A stretch of 64,000 bases of DNA, from NCBI RefSeq assembly GCF_003351765.1, contig NZ_CP031229.1, forward strand, positions 744,001 through 808,000, in the 5' to 3' direction. The DNA comes from Ornithinimicrobium avium (GTDB lineage: Bacteria; Actinomycetota; Actinomycetes; Actinomycetales; Dermatophilaceae). Under the pieces are notes generated by a model. It did not search any database. It worked only from the letters and a program-made list of their open reading frames with translations, and was not told the DNA's origin. This document shows, piece after piece, positions 17,525-25,303 of this stretch (position 1 is the stretch's first letter; each line of letters begins with the position of its first letter). The translations under genes and the position numbers were made by a program.

Positions 17525-17566
17525 CCGCCGCCCGACCGTCGTCCGCACGGTGTCGCCCCGGGTCGG

Positions 17567-18756
17567 TCACCTCCAGCGGCGCACCACCCGGTGCAGGCCG
17601 TCCGCGAAGACCGCGCCGGCGAGGACCAGGTGCTCGGGCGTGCGGCGGCGCAGCAACGGCGCCGCCCAGCGCGCGAGGCCCCCGACGGCGAGAGCCCCGG
17701 CGGTGATCCGGGCCGTGCGCACGGCGGCGGTGGCCAGCGCGAAGCCGGTCAGCGGGGTCCCCCCCGACGCCGGCGGCGCGGGCGTAGACCTTGATGGGTA
17801 TGCCGTTGAACGCCTGGTGGCGCACGGCCCAGGCACCCTCCTGCCGCAGCTGCGCGCGGGCGGTGTCGTGCATCCGCGGGGTGGTCCACGGGGCGGGGAG
17901 ACGTGCGCCCCCGCGGGTCGCGGCGGCGTGCGCCACCGCCCCGAGCACCGACCCGGCGACCAGGCCGGCGGTGAGCCGGCCGAGGCGCCGGTGCTGCGGG
18001 GCGCCGACGAGGACGAGGAACATCTCGGCGATGACCGGCCAGGACAGGGCCTCCGCCGCTCCCCAGACGAAGGCCGCGCCGACGAGCTGGGTGTCGCTGC
18101 GCGGGTCGAGCCACAGGTGCACGCGCGAGTCGGGCCAGGGCACCTCGCTGCTGTCGTCGCGCAGCGCCTGGACCGCCGCGCGCACCGCCTCGGCCGGGAT
18201 CTCCCGGGCACGCCTGGGGCGGGAGCGCCTGGCCGAAGCGCAGCACGACGCCCGCGGGGCGCAGGCGGCCGTGCTTGGGCAGCACGCGTCCGGTGCCGCT
18301 GATCCCGACCGGCACCAGCGGGACGCCCTCGTCGGCTGCCAGGCGCAGCGCGCCGGAGCGGAACCGCCCCAGGTCCTCCCCGGGCCGGCCGCGCGTGCCC
18401 TCGGGATAGATCACGACGGTCCCGCCGCCGGCGAGGACCGGTGCGGCGGCAGCCCGCAGCGCCTCGTAGCCACCCCCGCCGTCCCGGGGCACCGGCAGTG
18501 CGCCGACCAGCCCGGTCACCACCGCACGGCGCAGCGGCTGACGGAACCAGTAGTCCTCCGCGGCCGCCAGGACCGGCAGCCGGTCCGGGGGGACCGCGGC
18601 GAGCAGGGCCGCGGTGTCGGCGTGCGAGGTGTGGTTGGCGACCAGGACCATCGGCCCGTCCGGGACATGACCCCCGATGCGCACGCCACCCACCAGCGTG
18701 GACGCCGCCCGCCACAGGACGTGCCGGGCGCTCGCCGCCCACCTGTTCCTGCTCAT
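17567..18756 (-). pseudogene. PlsC-type acyltransferase fused to a membrane domain, two frameshifts
   Basis: The N-terminal part is a 1-acylglycerol-3-phosphate acyltransferase. NHTSHAD is the HX4D catalytic motif and YPEGTRGRPG the phosphate-binding motif. The frame is lost at about 18203-18208 (CCCGGG, one base too many), where coding continues as EIPAEAVRAAVQALRDD and a multi-helix membrane region. It is lost again at a seven-base C run on the plus strand (17759-17765), after which the frame ends in VRRWR. Removing one base at each site gives an uninterrupted 395-residue protein. The start at 18756 overlaps the cdsA stop (ATGA). The membrane part loosely resembles the YqaA/VTT family; that assignment is weak. 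Confidence 0.75.
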
Positions 18757-19669
18757 GCCGCTCCTCCCAGCACAGCCGCGAGGGGCAGCACCACGAGCAG
18801 GGAGTCGACGCGGTCCAGCAGCCCGCCGAAGCCGGGCAGCCAGGTCCCTGCGTCCTTCACCCCGGCTCGGCGCTTGACCATGGACTCGAGCAGGTCCCCG
18901 AGCACCCCGCCGACCGCGACCGCGACGACCATGCCCGGCCGCAGCTCGCCGAGGACGAGGAGCATCAGGACAGCACCGAGGACCGCGCCGACGAGCCCGC
19001 CGAGGGTCTTGCTGGGCGACAGCGGGGAGATGGCGCGGCGGGCCCAGCCGAACCGGCGCAGGCTCCTGCCGCCCACGTAGGCGGCCACGTCGGCGGCGGC
19101 CGCGGCGAAGACCACCACGAACGCCGCCTCCCAGAGCGCGACCAGGTGCGCCAGCGACCAGCACAGCCACACCGATCCGAACGCCGTGAAGGCGGCCGCT
19201 CCACCCCCTGGGCGGCATCGCCGCGCAGGACCGAGGGCAGGGCGCAGACCAGGACCATGGCCGGTGCCAGGGCGAGCAGTCCCGGCCGCTGCCAGGCGGC
19301 GAGCGGGTAGGCCACCGCCAGCAGCAGGAGCAGCACCGTCTCGGTCCGGGGCAGGACGACGAGGCGTGCGAACTCGACGACCGCCAGGACGGCGAGGACC
19401 GCGGCGAGCAGCGCCGTGGTGCCCCGCCCCAGCCAGATCGGCAGGCCGACGACGGGGGCGATGAGGACCCAGGTGGTCCACCGCGTGCGCAGCTCCGGCG
19501 CGCGCACCACAGCCACCGCGAGACCGCCGACCGTCAGCACCGCGAGCGTGACGTAGAGGTTGAACACGCCGCGTCCGGTCACCTCGCCGAACCAGGGCAG
19601 CGCCACCGGGAGGGTGAGGACGCGGTCGTGGTCCAGGAGCAGGTCCCACCAGTGCCCCGGCGTGCTCAC
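18753..19669 (-). pseudogene. cdsA: Phosphatidate cytidylyltransferase (CdsA-like), frameshifted
   Basis: CdsA makes CDP-diacylglycerol from phosphatidate and CTP in the membrane. The N-terminal half (from the GTG at 19669, STPGHWWDLLL onward) is hydrophobic with several membrane helices. The C-terminal half has the CdsA signature SPLSPSKTLGG and LLDRVDSLL with the catalytic acidic residues. The two halves lie in different frames. One base is missing at the five-base C run at 19204-19208 on the plus strand, and six would restore an intact 305-residue protein. The GTG start overlaps the upstream stop, and the ATGA at 18753-18756 couples it to the PlsC gene. Confidence 0.8.
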
Positions 19670-20039
19670 GGTGCCGCCAGCTCGGCACGGGCGGACCGCA
19701 GGCGCAGGGCGGTGGTCGCCACGGAGCCCAGGACGACCAGGGCGCACACCCACGGCAGCCACGTGGGTATGGCGCAGCCCAGGACCACCAGGGCGCACCG
19801 CTCGGTCTTGCCGAGGGGGCCGCCGTTGCGACGGGTCGCGCCTGCACCGGCGGCGGACAGCGAGGCGAAGGTCGGCAGGGTCGCGGCCACCGTGGCCACG
19901 AGCACCCAGACCAGCGCGGTGGTGGAGTGCTGGCCCGCCCACCAGACCAGCCCGGCCCACATGAGCAGGTCGCTGCCGCGCGGACGAACCGGTCCAGGCG
20001 CCGGGTGTACCACGGCTTGAGCGCGTAGAGCCCCTCCAT
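19666..20039 (-). pseudogene. CDP-alcohol phosphatidyltransferase remnant with internal deletion
   Basis: The first residues MEGLYALKPWYTRRLDRF match the start of an actinobacterial CDP-alcohol phosphatidyltransferase. The second part, SDLLMWAGLVWWAGQ onward in another frame, matches its C-terminal half. The middle, which should carry the D-x2-D-G-x2-A-R-x8-G-x3-D-x3-D catalytic signature, is absent: the two parts join at about 19977-19985. The missing stretch must be about 200 nt if the family's usual length is assumed, and the frame shifts by one. This cannot be repaired by a single-base correction, so the gene is probably non-functional unless the assembly dropped sequence here. It heads the cdsA-plsC operon (GTGA overlap at 19666-19669). 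Confidence 0.7.
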
Positions 20040-20096
20040 GGCCAGGGAGTATGTCAGGCGAGGGCGCGTTGGCGGCCCGGGCGCGGCACGGGCGCC

Positions 20097-20102
20097 TAGG
20101 CT
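20097..20102 (+). promoter_or_regulatory. -10-like hexamer (TAGGCT) of the glycerophosphodiesterase gene
   Basis: TAGGCT ends 6 nt before the GTG at 20109, predicting a leaderless transcript. Confidence 0.45.
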
Positions 20103-20108
20103 GGCACC

Positions 20109-20888
20109 GTGCGCACGGCATACCTCGACCACCCGGGACCGGTCCCGATGGCCCACCGGGGTTTCGACCTGGACGGGCTGGAGAACACCATGCGCGCGTT
20201 CGGTGCGGCGGTCGACCTCGGCTTCCGCTACGTCGAGACCGACGTGCACGCCACCCGGGACGGCCACGTCGTGGCCTTCCACGACGAGACGCTGGACCGG
20301 GTGACCGACCGGACCGGCACCATCCCCGAGCTGTCCTGGCGCGAGGTGTCCCGGGCCCGGGTCGGCGGCGTCGAGCGCGTGCCGCTCCTGGAGGACCTGC
20401 TGGGCACCTGGCCGGAGCTGCGCGTCAACATCGACATCAAGTCCTCCGGCGCGGTCGTGCCCCTCGTGCGGGTCATCGAGCGCACCCGCGCCCACGACCG
20501 GGTGTGCGTCACCTCCTTCTCCGACCAGCGGCGCCAGGCGGCCACGATGCGGCTGACCCGGCCGGTGGTCACCTCGGCCGGCCAGAGCTCGACCGCCGCC
20601 TTCCGCGCAGCCGCCGAGCTGCCCCACCTGGTGCGACCGGCGGTCGTGGCCCGGGCGCTGCACGCGGTCGACGGGGTGCAGGTCCCGTCCCACCACTACG
20701 GCATCGAGGTGGTCACCCCCACGACGCTGGCCGCGGCCCACGAGGTGGGCCGCTTCGTGCACGTGTGGACGGTCAACGACGTGCCCGAGATGGTGCGTCT
20801 GCTCGACCTGGGCGTGGACGGGCTGATCAGCGACCGCGCCGACCTGCTCAAGGACGTCCTGGTCGCCCGCGGCCAGTGGGTGCAGTGA
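20109..20888 (+). CDS. Glycerophosphodiester phosphodiesterase family protein
   Basis: The 259-residue protein has the GDPD TIM-barrel signature. AHRGFDLDGLENT carries the catalytic HR and ExT elements, VETDVH the metal-binding Glu and Asp, and FHDETLDRVTDRTG the second catalytic histidine. It would hydrolyse glycerophosphodiesters to glycerol-3-phosphate and an alcohol. There is no signal peptide, so it probably acts in the cytoplasm on phospholipid breakdown products. The GTG at 20109 is supported by TAGGCT upstream. It is divergent from the broken phospholipid operon and convergent with the DUF6541 gene, whose stop lies 1 nt away. Confidence 0.92.
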   Translation: MRTAYLDHPGPVPMAHRGFDLDGLENTMRAFGAAVDLGFRYVETDVHATRDGHVVAFHDETLDRVTDRTGTIPELSWREVSRARVGGVERVPLLEDLLGTWPELRVNIDIKSSGAVVPLVRVIERTRAHDRVCVTSFSDQRRQAATMRLTRPVVTSAGQSSTAAFRAAAELPHLVRPAVVARALHAVDGVQVPSHHYGIEVVTPTTLAAAHEVGRFVHVWTVNDVPEMVRLLDLGVDGLISDRADLLKDVLVARGQWVQ

Positions 20889-20889
20889 C

Positions 20890-22869
20890 CTACCGCTCGT
20901 CGCAGCCGGTGAACTCCCAGAGCGAGGCGTGGCCGCCCTCGTCCAGCTTGCGCCACCCCTCGCCGTGCGGCTCGATGTTGCGCAGGCCCGGTGTGGTGTC
21001 CTCGTACTTCGCGTTGAGCGGGTCCTGGAAGGTGAGCGAGTCGGCATACACGTGCGTCACGCCGAGCGCCCGGACCGCCTCGCACACCTCGGGCCGGATC
21101 CGCCAGTCCTTGAAGTGCTGCTCCAGCACGGTGCGCTCCGGCGAGTCCGGGATCGGGCTGAGCTGGGGGAAGACGACCTGCACGTCGGCGCGGTCGAGCA
21201 GGTAGGGCGACCCCGCGACCGGCTCCCCCAGCACCACCGCGTCGTCGGGCAGGGTGTCGCGGGCGCGGTCGATCATCTCGATCTCCTGCGGCTCCAGGAT
21301 GGTCCCCCAGGCGATCGGGTAGGTCGTGTAGGTGGAGGCCATGACCTGGGTCTGGCTGGTCCAGCGCAGCCCCGAGGTGAGGGTCACGACCACGACCACC
21401 ATGCCGGCGGCCGCGGCAGGGACCGGCACCCGCAGGCGCAGGGCGGCCAGCCGGGCCAGCCACGACGCACCGCCGGCCGCCAGGACCAGGGCGGGGACGA
21501 GGACCAGCTCGTTGATCCGGGAGGGCTGGGTGTACCAGAAGCCGGCCAGGACCCGCAGCGGGTTCTGCGGCGGGCCGGCCGCCAGCAGGGTGAGCGCGAC
21601 CGCCCCGGCCAGCGAGGCCACCAGCCACCGGGCGTGCGAGCGGCCGACGGTGAGGACCACCCCGAGCAGCACCAGGACCGTGCCGAGGAGGTTGACCGAG
21701 GTGATCTTGTAGACGTAGATGAGCGGGTGGTCGATCAGCATCGACCCGATCCCCGGCAGGTAGGAGTCCTGCCCGCCCCGCTTGTAGTCCATGATCGACC
21801 GCACCGGCGGGAAGGTGACGAGGAAGGCGATCACGCCCACGACGGCCACCGCCCACCCGACCATCACCGCCACGGCCACGACGCGCGAGCCGTGCCGCGA
21901 CCGTCGCCGCATCTGCCGGGCGAGCAGCACGGTGAGCAGCGGCACCGCGAGCAGGACGAGGGAGAAGAGACCCGAGGGATGGGCCAGGATGACGCCCGTG
22001 ACGGCCATCACCAGACCGGCGCCGTGGACGAGGTGCAGCTGCCAGGACAGGACACCGCGCAGGGTCGCGATGACCAGGGCGATCGTGCCGGGCAGGCAGG
22101 CGACCGAGAGGGCGAACGGCCAGACGGCCAGCATCGAGACCGCGATCGCCGGGAAGGTCACGTAGCTCGCGGCCAGCACCGGGACGAGCACGCTCGGCAG
22201 CGCCCTGCTGGGGTAGACGACCCGGGTCAGCGCGACCAGGCCCGCGACCCAGACCACCGAGCCGAGGACGAGCGAGGAGGAGTTGGCCGCCTCGGTGACC
22301 CGCTCGAAGCCGGGTGCGACGGCCACGATCCCGTGCCAGACGGCCGGGTAGAAGGGCTGGACCTGATCGGCGTACATCGGCGCCAGGCCGCCGAGGGAGC
22401 TGGCGTTGCCGGTCTCCCGGACGAACCAGAGCGCGTTGAGGTGGAAGACAGCGTCCCAGGCCTGCGGCGGCTGGTCGGCCCGACCCATCCCGGACATCAT
22501 CGCGGCTCCGAGCGCGCCCCCGCCCAGGACCCAGGTCAGCGCCAGCCAGACCTTCTCCCTGGAGCGCAGCGGACGCTCGCCGGCGACCGTCGCCCCGCGC
22601 GGGTCCGAGGTGGTGCCCAGCAGGCGGCCGGCCAGCGCGGCGACCGCCGACACGAGCAGAAGCCCGGCGAGCAGCGACCACAGCGACCAGCGCAGCCCGA
22701 CGAAGGCGTAGAGGATCGCCAGCACGCCGCAGACCCCGGAGGTGACCGCCGGCCCGGCCCCCAGGGCGAGGAGCCCGCGGACGCCGAGGAGCCGGAGCAC
22801 GGCATACCCGGGAAGCACCCACAGCAGCGCGAGCCCGACGATCCCGGGCGCGACCTCCCCCCAGCTCAT
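20890..22869 (-). CDS. DUF6541-like polytopic membrane protein of the polysaccharide region
   Basis: The 659-residue protein has about a dozen predicted membrane helices, starting with VGLALLWVLPGYAVL. It ends in a soluble extracytoplasmic C-terminal domain with short acidic and aromatic blocks (about 530-659). The topology resembles DUF6541 and GT-C/mannosyltransferase-like proteins common in actinobacterial wall-polymer loci; I cannot name a catalytic motif with confidence. Its start overlaps the stop of the nucleotide-sugar dehydrogenase gene (ATGA at 22866-22869), so the two form an operon. The likely role is building or transferring a cell-envelope glycan, inferred from context. Confidence 0.7.
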   Translation of the reverse strand: MSWGEVAPGIVGLALLWVLPGYAVLRLLGVRGLLALGAGPAVTSGVCGVLAILYAFVGLRWSLWSLLAGLLLVSAVAALAGRLLGTTSDPRGATVAGERPLRSREKVWLALTWVLGGGALGAAMMSGMGRADQPPQAWDAVFHLNALWFVRETGNASSLGGLAPMYADQVQPFYPAVWHGIVAVAPGFERVTEAANSSSLVLGSVVWVAGLVALTRVVYPSRALPSVLVPVLAASYVTFPAIAVSMLAVWPFALSVACLPGTIALVIATLRGVLSWQLHLVHGAGLVMAVTGVILAHPSGLFSLVLLAVPLLTVLLARQMRRRSRHGSRVVAVAVMVGWAVAVVGVIAFLVTFPPVRSIMDYKRGGQDSYLPGIGSMLIDHPLIYVYKITSVNLLGTVLVLLGVVLTVGRSHARWLVASLAGAVALTLLAAGPPQNPLRVLAGFWYTQPSRINELVLVPALVLAAGGASWLARLAALRLRVPVPAAAAGMVVVVVTLTSGLRWTSQTQVMASTYTTYPIAWGTILEPQEIEMIDRARDTLPDDAVVLGEPVAGSPYLLDRADVQVVFPQLSPIPDSPERTVLEQHFKDWRIRPEVCEAVRALGVTHVYADSLTFQDPLNAKYEDTTPGLRNIEPHGEGWRKLDEGGHASLWEFTGCDER

Positions 22870-24200
22870 GCCTCGACCGGTTCGCCCCCGCCGATGGTCA
22901 GCCTGGGGACCCCGGTGAAGCGGGCGGGGTCGGTGACCCTGCGGCCGTCGAGGAGGAGGCGCAGACCGGGCAGGTCCTCGGCGGAGAGCTGGGCGTACTG
23001 CGGGTGGTCGGCCTGGACGATCGCGACATCGATGTCGTCGCCCGGCTCACCGGGGCTCCAGGTGTAGGGCGTCCAGCCCAGGCCGGTCAGCTCCTCGGGG
23101 GTGTACATCGGGTCGTGGACGAGGACCTGGGCGCCGCGGGCGCGCAGCGCGTCGACGGTGCCGAAGACGCCGGAGAAGGCGGTCTCCTTGACCTTCCCGC
23201 GGTAGGAGGCGCCCAGGACGACGACGCGCAGGCCCGCCAGGGAGCCCAGGAGGGACTCGGCGCGGGCGACGGCGTACTCGGGCATCGCCGCGTTGGCCTC
23301 GCGGGCGGTCCGCACCACGGTGGCGTCGGGGTCGGTGGAGAGGTAGAGGCGGGGATAGACCGGGATGCAGTGCCCGCCGACGGCGATGCCGGGGTGGTGG
23401 ATGTGGCTGTAGGGCTGGGAGTTGGACGCCTCGATCACCTTGTGCACGTCGATCCCGGCGGTGTCGGCGAACCGGGCGAACTGGTTGGCCAGCCCGATGT
23501 TGACGTCGCGGTAGGTCGTCTCGGCCAGCTTGGCCATCTCCGCCGCCTCGGCGCTGCCCAGGTCCCACACCCCGTTGGGGCGGGGCAGGTCGGGGCGCTG
23601 GTCGAAGTCGAGGACGGCCTGGTAGAACTCCACGGCGGCCGCGGCGCCGGGACCGGACAGGCCGCCGACGAGCTTGGGGTACCTGCGCAGGTCGGCGAAG
23701 ACCCGGCCGGTCAGGACCCGCTCGGGGGAGAACACCAGGTGGAAGCCGTCTTCGCTGCCCTCGGTCAGCCCGGAGATCTCCTCGATCATCGGCTTCCAGC
23801 GGGTGCGGGTGGTGCCCACCGGCAGCGTGGTCTCGTAGGAGACCAGCGTGCCCGGGGTCAGGTGCTGCGCGAGGCTGGCGGTGGCGCCGTCCATCCAGCC
23901 GAAGTCGGGCCGGCCGCTCGCCTCGTCGACGAAAAGGGGCACGACGATGACCACGGCGTCGGCCCCGGGGACCGCGTCGGCGTAGTCGGTCGTCGCGCGC
24001 AGCCGCCCGGCGGGGACGAGCTCGGCGAGCTTCTCGGCCAGGTGCGCCTCGCCCGGGAAGGGCTCCTGGCCGGCGTTGACCAGGTCGACGACCCGCTGGC
24101 TGACGTCGACCCCCACGACCTCGTGGGAGGGGTCGGCGTCGGCGAACTGCACCGCGAGCGGCAGACCGATCTTGCCGAGCGCGACGACCGCGATCTTCAT
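22866..24200 (-). CDS. UDP-N-acetylhexosamine 6-dehydrogenase (WecC/WbpA/WbpO family)
   Basis: The 444-residue protein belongs to the UDP-glucose/GDP-mannose dehydrogenase family. It has an N-terminal NAD-binding Rossmann domain (VVALGKIGLPLAV), the central EAAEMAKLAETTYRDVNI helix and the catalytic Cys278 in GGHCIPVYP. Such enzymes oxidise C6 of UDP-GlcNAc or UDP-ManNAc to the uronic acid in two NAD+-dependent steps. With the 2-epimerase at 27585 and the sugar-modifying genes at 40597-43348, it could supply the first or a later step of an aminuronic acid route. The start is the ATG at 24200; substrate preference cannot be read here. Confidence 0.9.
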   Translation of the reverse strand: MKIAVVALGKIGLPLAVQFADADPSHEVVGVDVSQRVVDLVNAGQEPFPGEAHLAEKLAELVPAGRLRATTDYADAVPGADAVVIVVPLFVDEASGRPDFGWMDGATASLAQHLTPGTLVSYETTLPVGTTRTRWKPMIEEISGLTEGSEDGFHLVFSPERVLTGRVFADLRRYPKLVGGLSGPGAAAAVEFYQAVLDFDQRPDLPRPNGVWDLGSAEAAEMAKLAETTYRDVNIGLANQFARFADTAGIDVHKVIEASNSQPYSHIHHPGIAVGGHCIPVYPRLYLSTDPDATVVRTAREANAAMPEYAVARAESLLGSLAGLRVVVLGASYRGKVKETAFSGVFGTVDALRARGAQVLVHDPMYTPEELTGLGWTPYTWSPGEPGDDIDVAIVQADHPQYAQLSAEDLPGLRLLLDGRRVTDPARFTGVPRLTIGGGEPVEA

Positions 24201-24274
24201 GTGGTGATGTCCGTCCTTGAGCAGGGCAGGGTGCGCTGCCCAGGATACGTGGGCGCGCGGCCCGTGCCACGTCA

Positions 24275-24280
24275 TACCCT
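24275..24280 (+). promoter_or_regulatory. -10-like hexamer (TACCCT) of the alpha/beta hydrolase gene
   Basis: TACCCT ends 7 nt before the ATG at 24288, a leaderless arrangement. It overlaps a CATACCC motif that recurs through the window. Confidence 0.45.
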
Positions 24281-24287
24281 GGGCGCC

Positions 24288-25208
24288 ATGAGCGAGCCGA
24301 CCTTCACCCACACGGTCCCCGACGGGACCGTCCTGCACGTCTACCGCTGGCTGCCGGAGGGGACGACGCGGGCCGTGGTCCAGGTCGCGCACGGCATGGT
24401 CGAGCACGCGGGCCGCTACGCCCACCTCGGGCGGCGGCTGGCGAGGGAGGGGTATGCGGTGTACGCCTCCGACCACCGCGGCCACGGGCGCACGGCCGGC
24501 AGCCCCGACGACCTGGGCCACCTCGGGGACGAGGGCGGTTTCGCGGCGACGGTGGACGACCTGGTCTCCCTCGGCGACCGCCTCCGGGCCGAGCACCCGG
24601 GCCTGCCCCTCGTGCTGCTCGGGCACAGCATGGGCTCCTTCCTGGCCCGGGCCTACGCCGCGCGCTACGGCGAGCGGCTCGACGCCCTGGTCCTCAGCGG
24701 GACGGCAGGAGACCCGGGTGCGACGGGCCGGGTCGGCGTGCGGCTGGCGGCCCTGGAGTCACGGGTCCGGGGGCCGAGGGCGCGCAGCGCGCTGATGGAG
24801 GCGCTGACGCTGGGGCCCTACAACCGCAGGTTCTCCCCCAACCGGACCGACTTCGACTGGCTCTCGCGCGACGAGGCGCAGGTGGACGCCTACGTCGAGG
24901 ACACGCTGTGCGGCGGGCGGGCGACGGCCGCGTTCTACCGCGACCTGCTCACCGGGCTGATCTGGGTCAACCAGCTCCCGACCGCGGCGATGATGCCGGC
25001 CGACCTGCCCGTACATATCGTTGCCGGCGAGGTCGACCCCGTGGGCGGCGCCGACGCCGCGGTGGAGGTCGCGGGGCTCATGCTCGAGGCCGGCGTCCAG
25101 GACGTCACGGTCAGGATCTGGCCGGGTGCGCGCCACGAGGTGCTCAACGAGACGAACCGGGACGAGGTCGAGGACGAGATCGTCGGCTGGCTCGACGCGC
25201 ACGTCTGA
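24288..25208 (+). CDS. Alpha/beta hydrolase, monoacylglycerol-lipase-like
   Basis: The 306-residue protein has the serine-hydrolase layout of the lysophospholipase/monoacylglycerol lipase (hydrolase_4) family. HGMVEHAGRY forms the oxyanion region, the nucleophile is Ser114 in LGHSMGS, the acidic residue lies in AGEVDPVGG, and the catalytic His is in GARHEVLNE. There is no signal peptide, so it should act inside the cell on acylglycerols or lysophospholipids. It has its own promoter-like hexamer and points toward the convergent glycosyltransferase gene. GTGCACAGG repeats lie between the two gene ends. Confidence 0.9.
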   Translation: MSEPTFTHTVPDGTVLHVYRWLPEGTTRAVVQVAHGMVEHAGRYAHLGRRLAREGYAVYASDHRGHGRTAGSPDDLGHLGDEGGFAATVDDLVSLGDRLRAEHPGLPLVLLGHSMGSFLARAYAARYGERLDALVLSGTAGDPGATGRVGVRLAALESRVRGPRARSALMEALTLGPYNRRFSPNRTDFDWLSRDEAQVDAYVEDTLCGGRATAAFYRDLLTGLIWVNQLPTAAMMPADLPVHIVAGEVDPVGGADAAVEVAGLMLEAGVQDVTVRIWPGARHEVLNETNRDEVEDEIVGWLDAHV

Positions 25209-25215
25209 GTCCCGC

Positions 25216-25303
25216 ACCTGTGCACCCGAAAAGGACTTGTGCGGCGGATATATCCCGTGCACAGGTCTCATTCCGGTGCACAGGTCTCATTCCGGTGCAC
25301 AGG
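25216..25303. repeat. GTGCACAGG-type repeats between convergent genes
   Basis: ACCTGTGCAC (25216-25225) is the exact inverse of GTGCACAGGT (25257-25266 and 25276-25285). The direct copies lie in 19-bp tandem units starting at 25257 and 25276, with a third partial unit at 25295. The inverted copy and the first direct copy could form a 10-bp hairpin stem with a 31-nt loop. An unusually AT-rich GATATAT patch lies between them. The repeats separate two convergent genes and overlap the last codons of the glycosyltransferase. A bidirectional terminator is the simplest guess. Confidence 0.6.

Noticed and set aside
15125..17548. An 807-codon open frame on the minus strand across the HTH-MurA gene.
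   Set aside because: The plus strand encodes recognisable HTH, MurA and methyltransferase-fold motifs; the opposite frame has none.
25257..25303. The GTGCACAGG units considered as a CRISPR array or att site.
   Set aside because: Units are tandem without spacers, and no integrase or cas gene is nearby.
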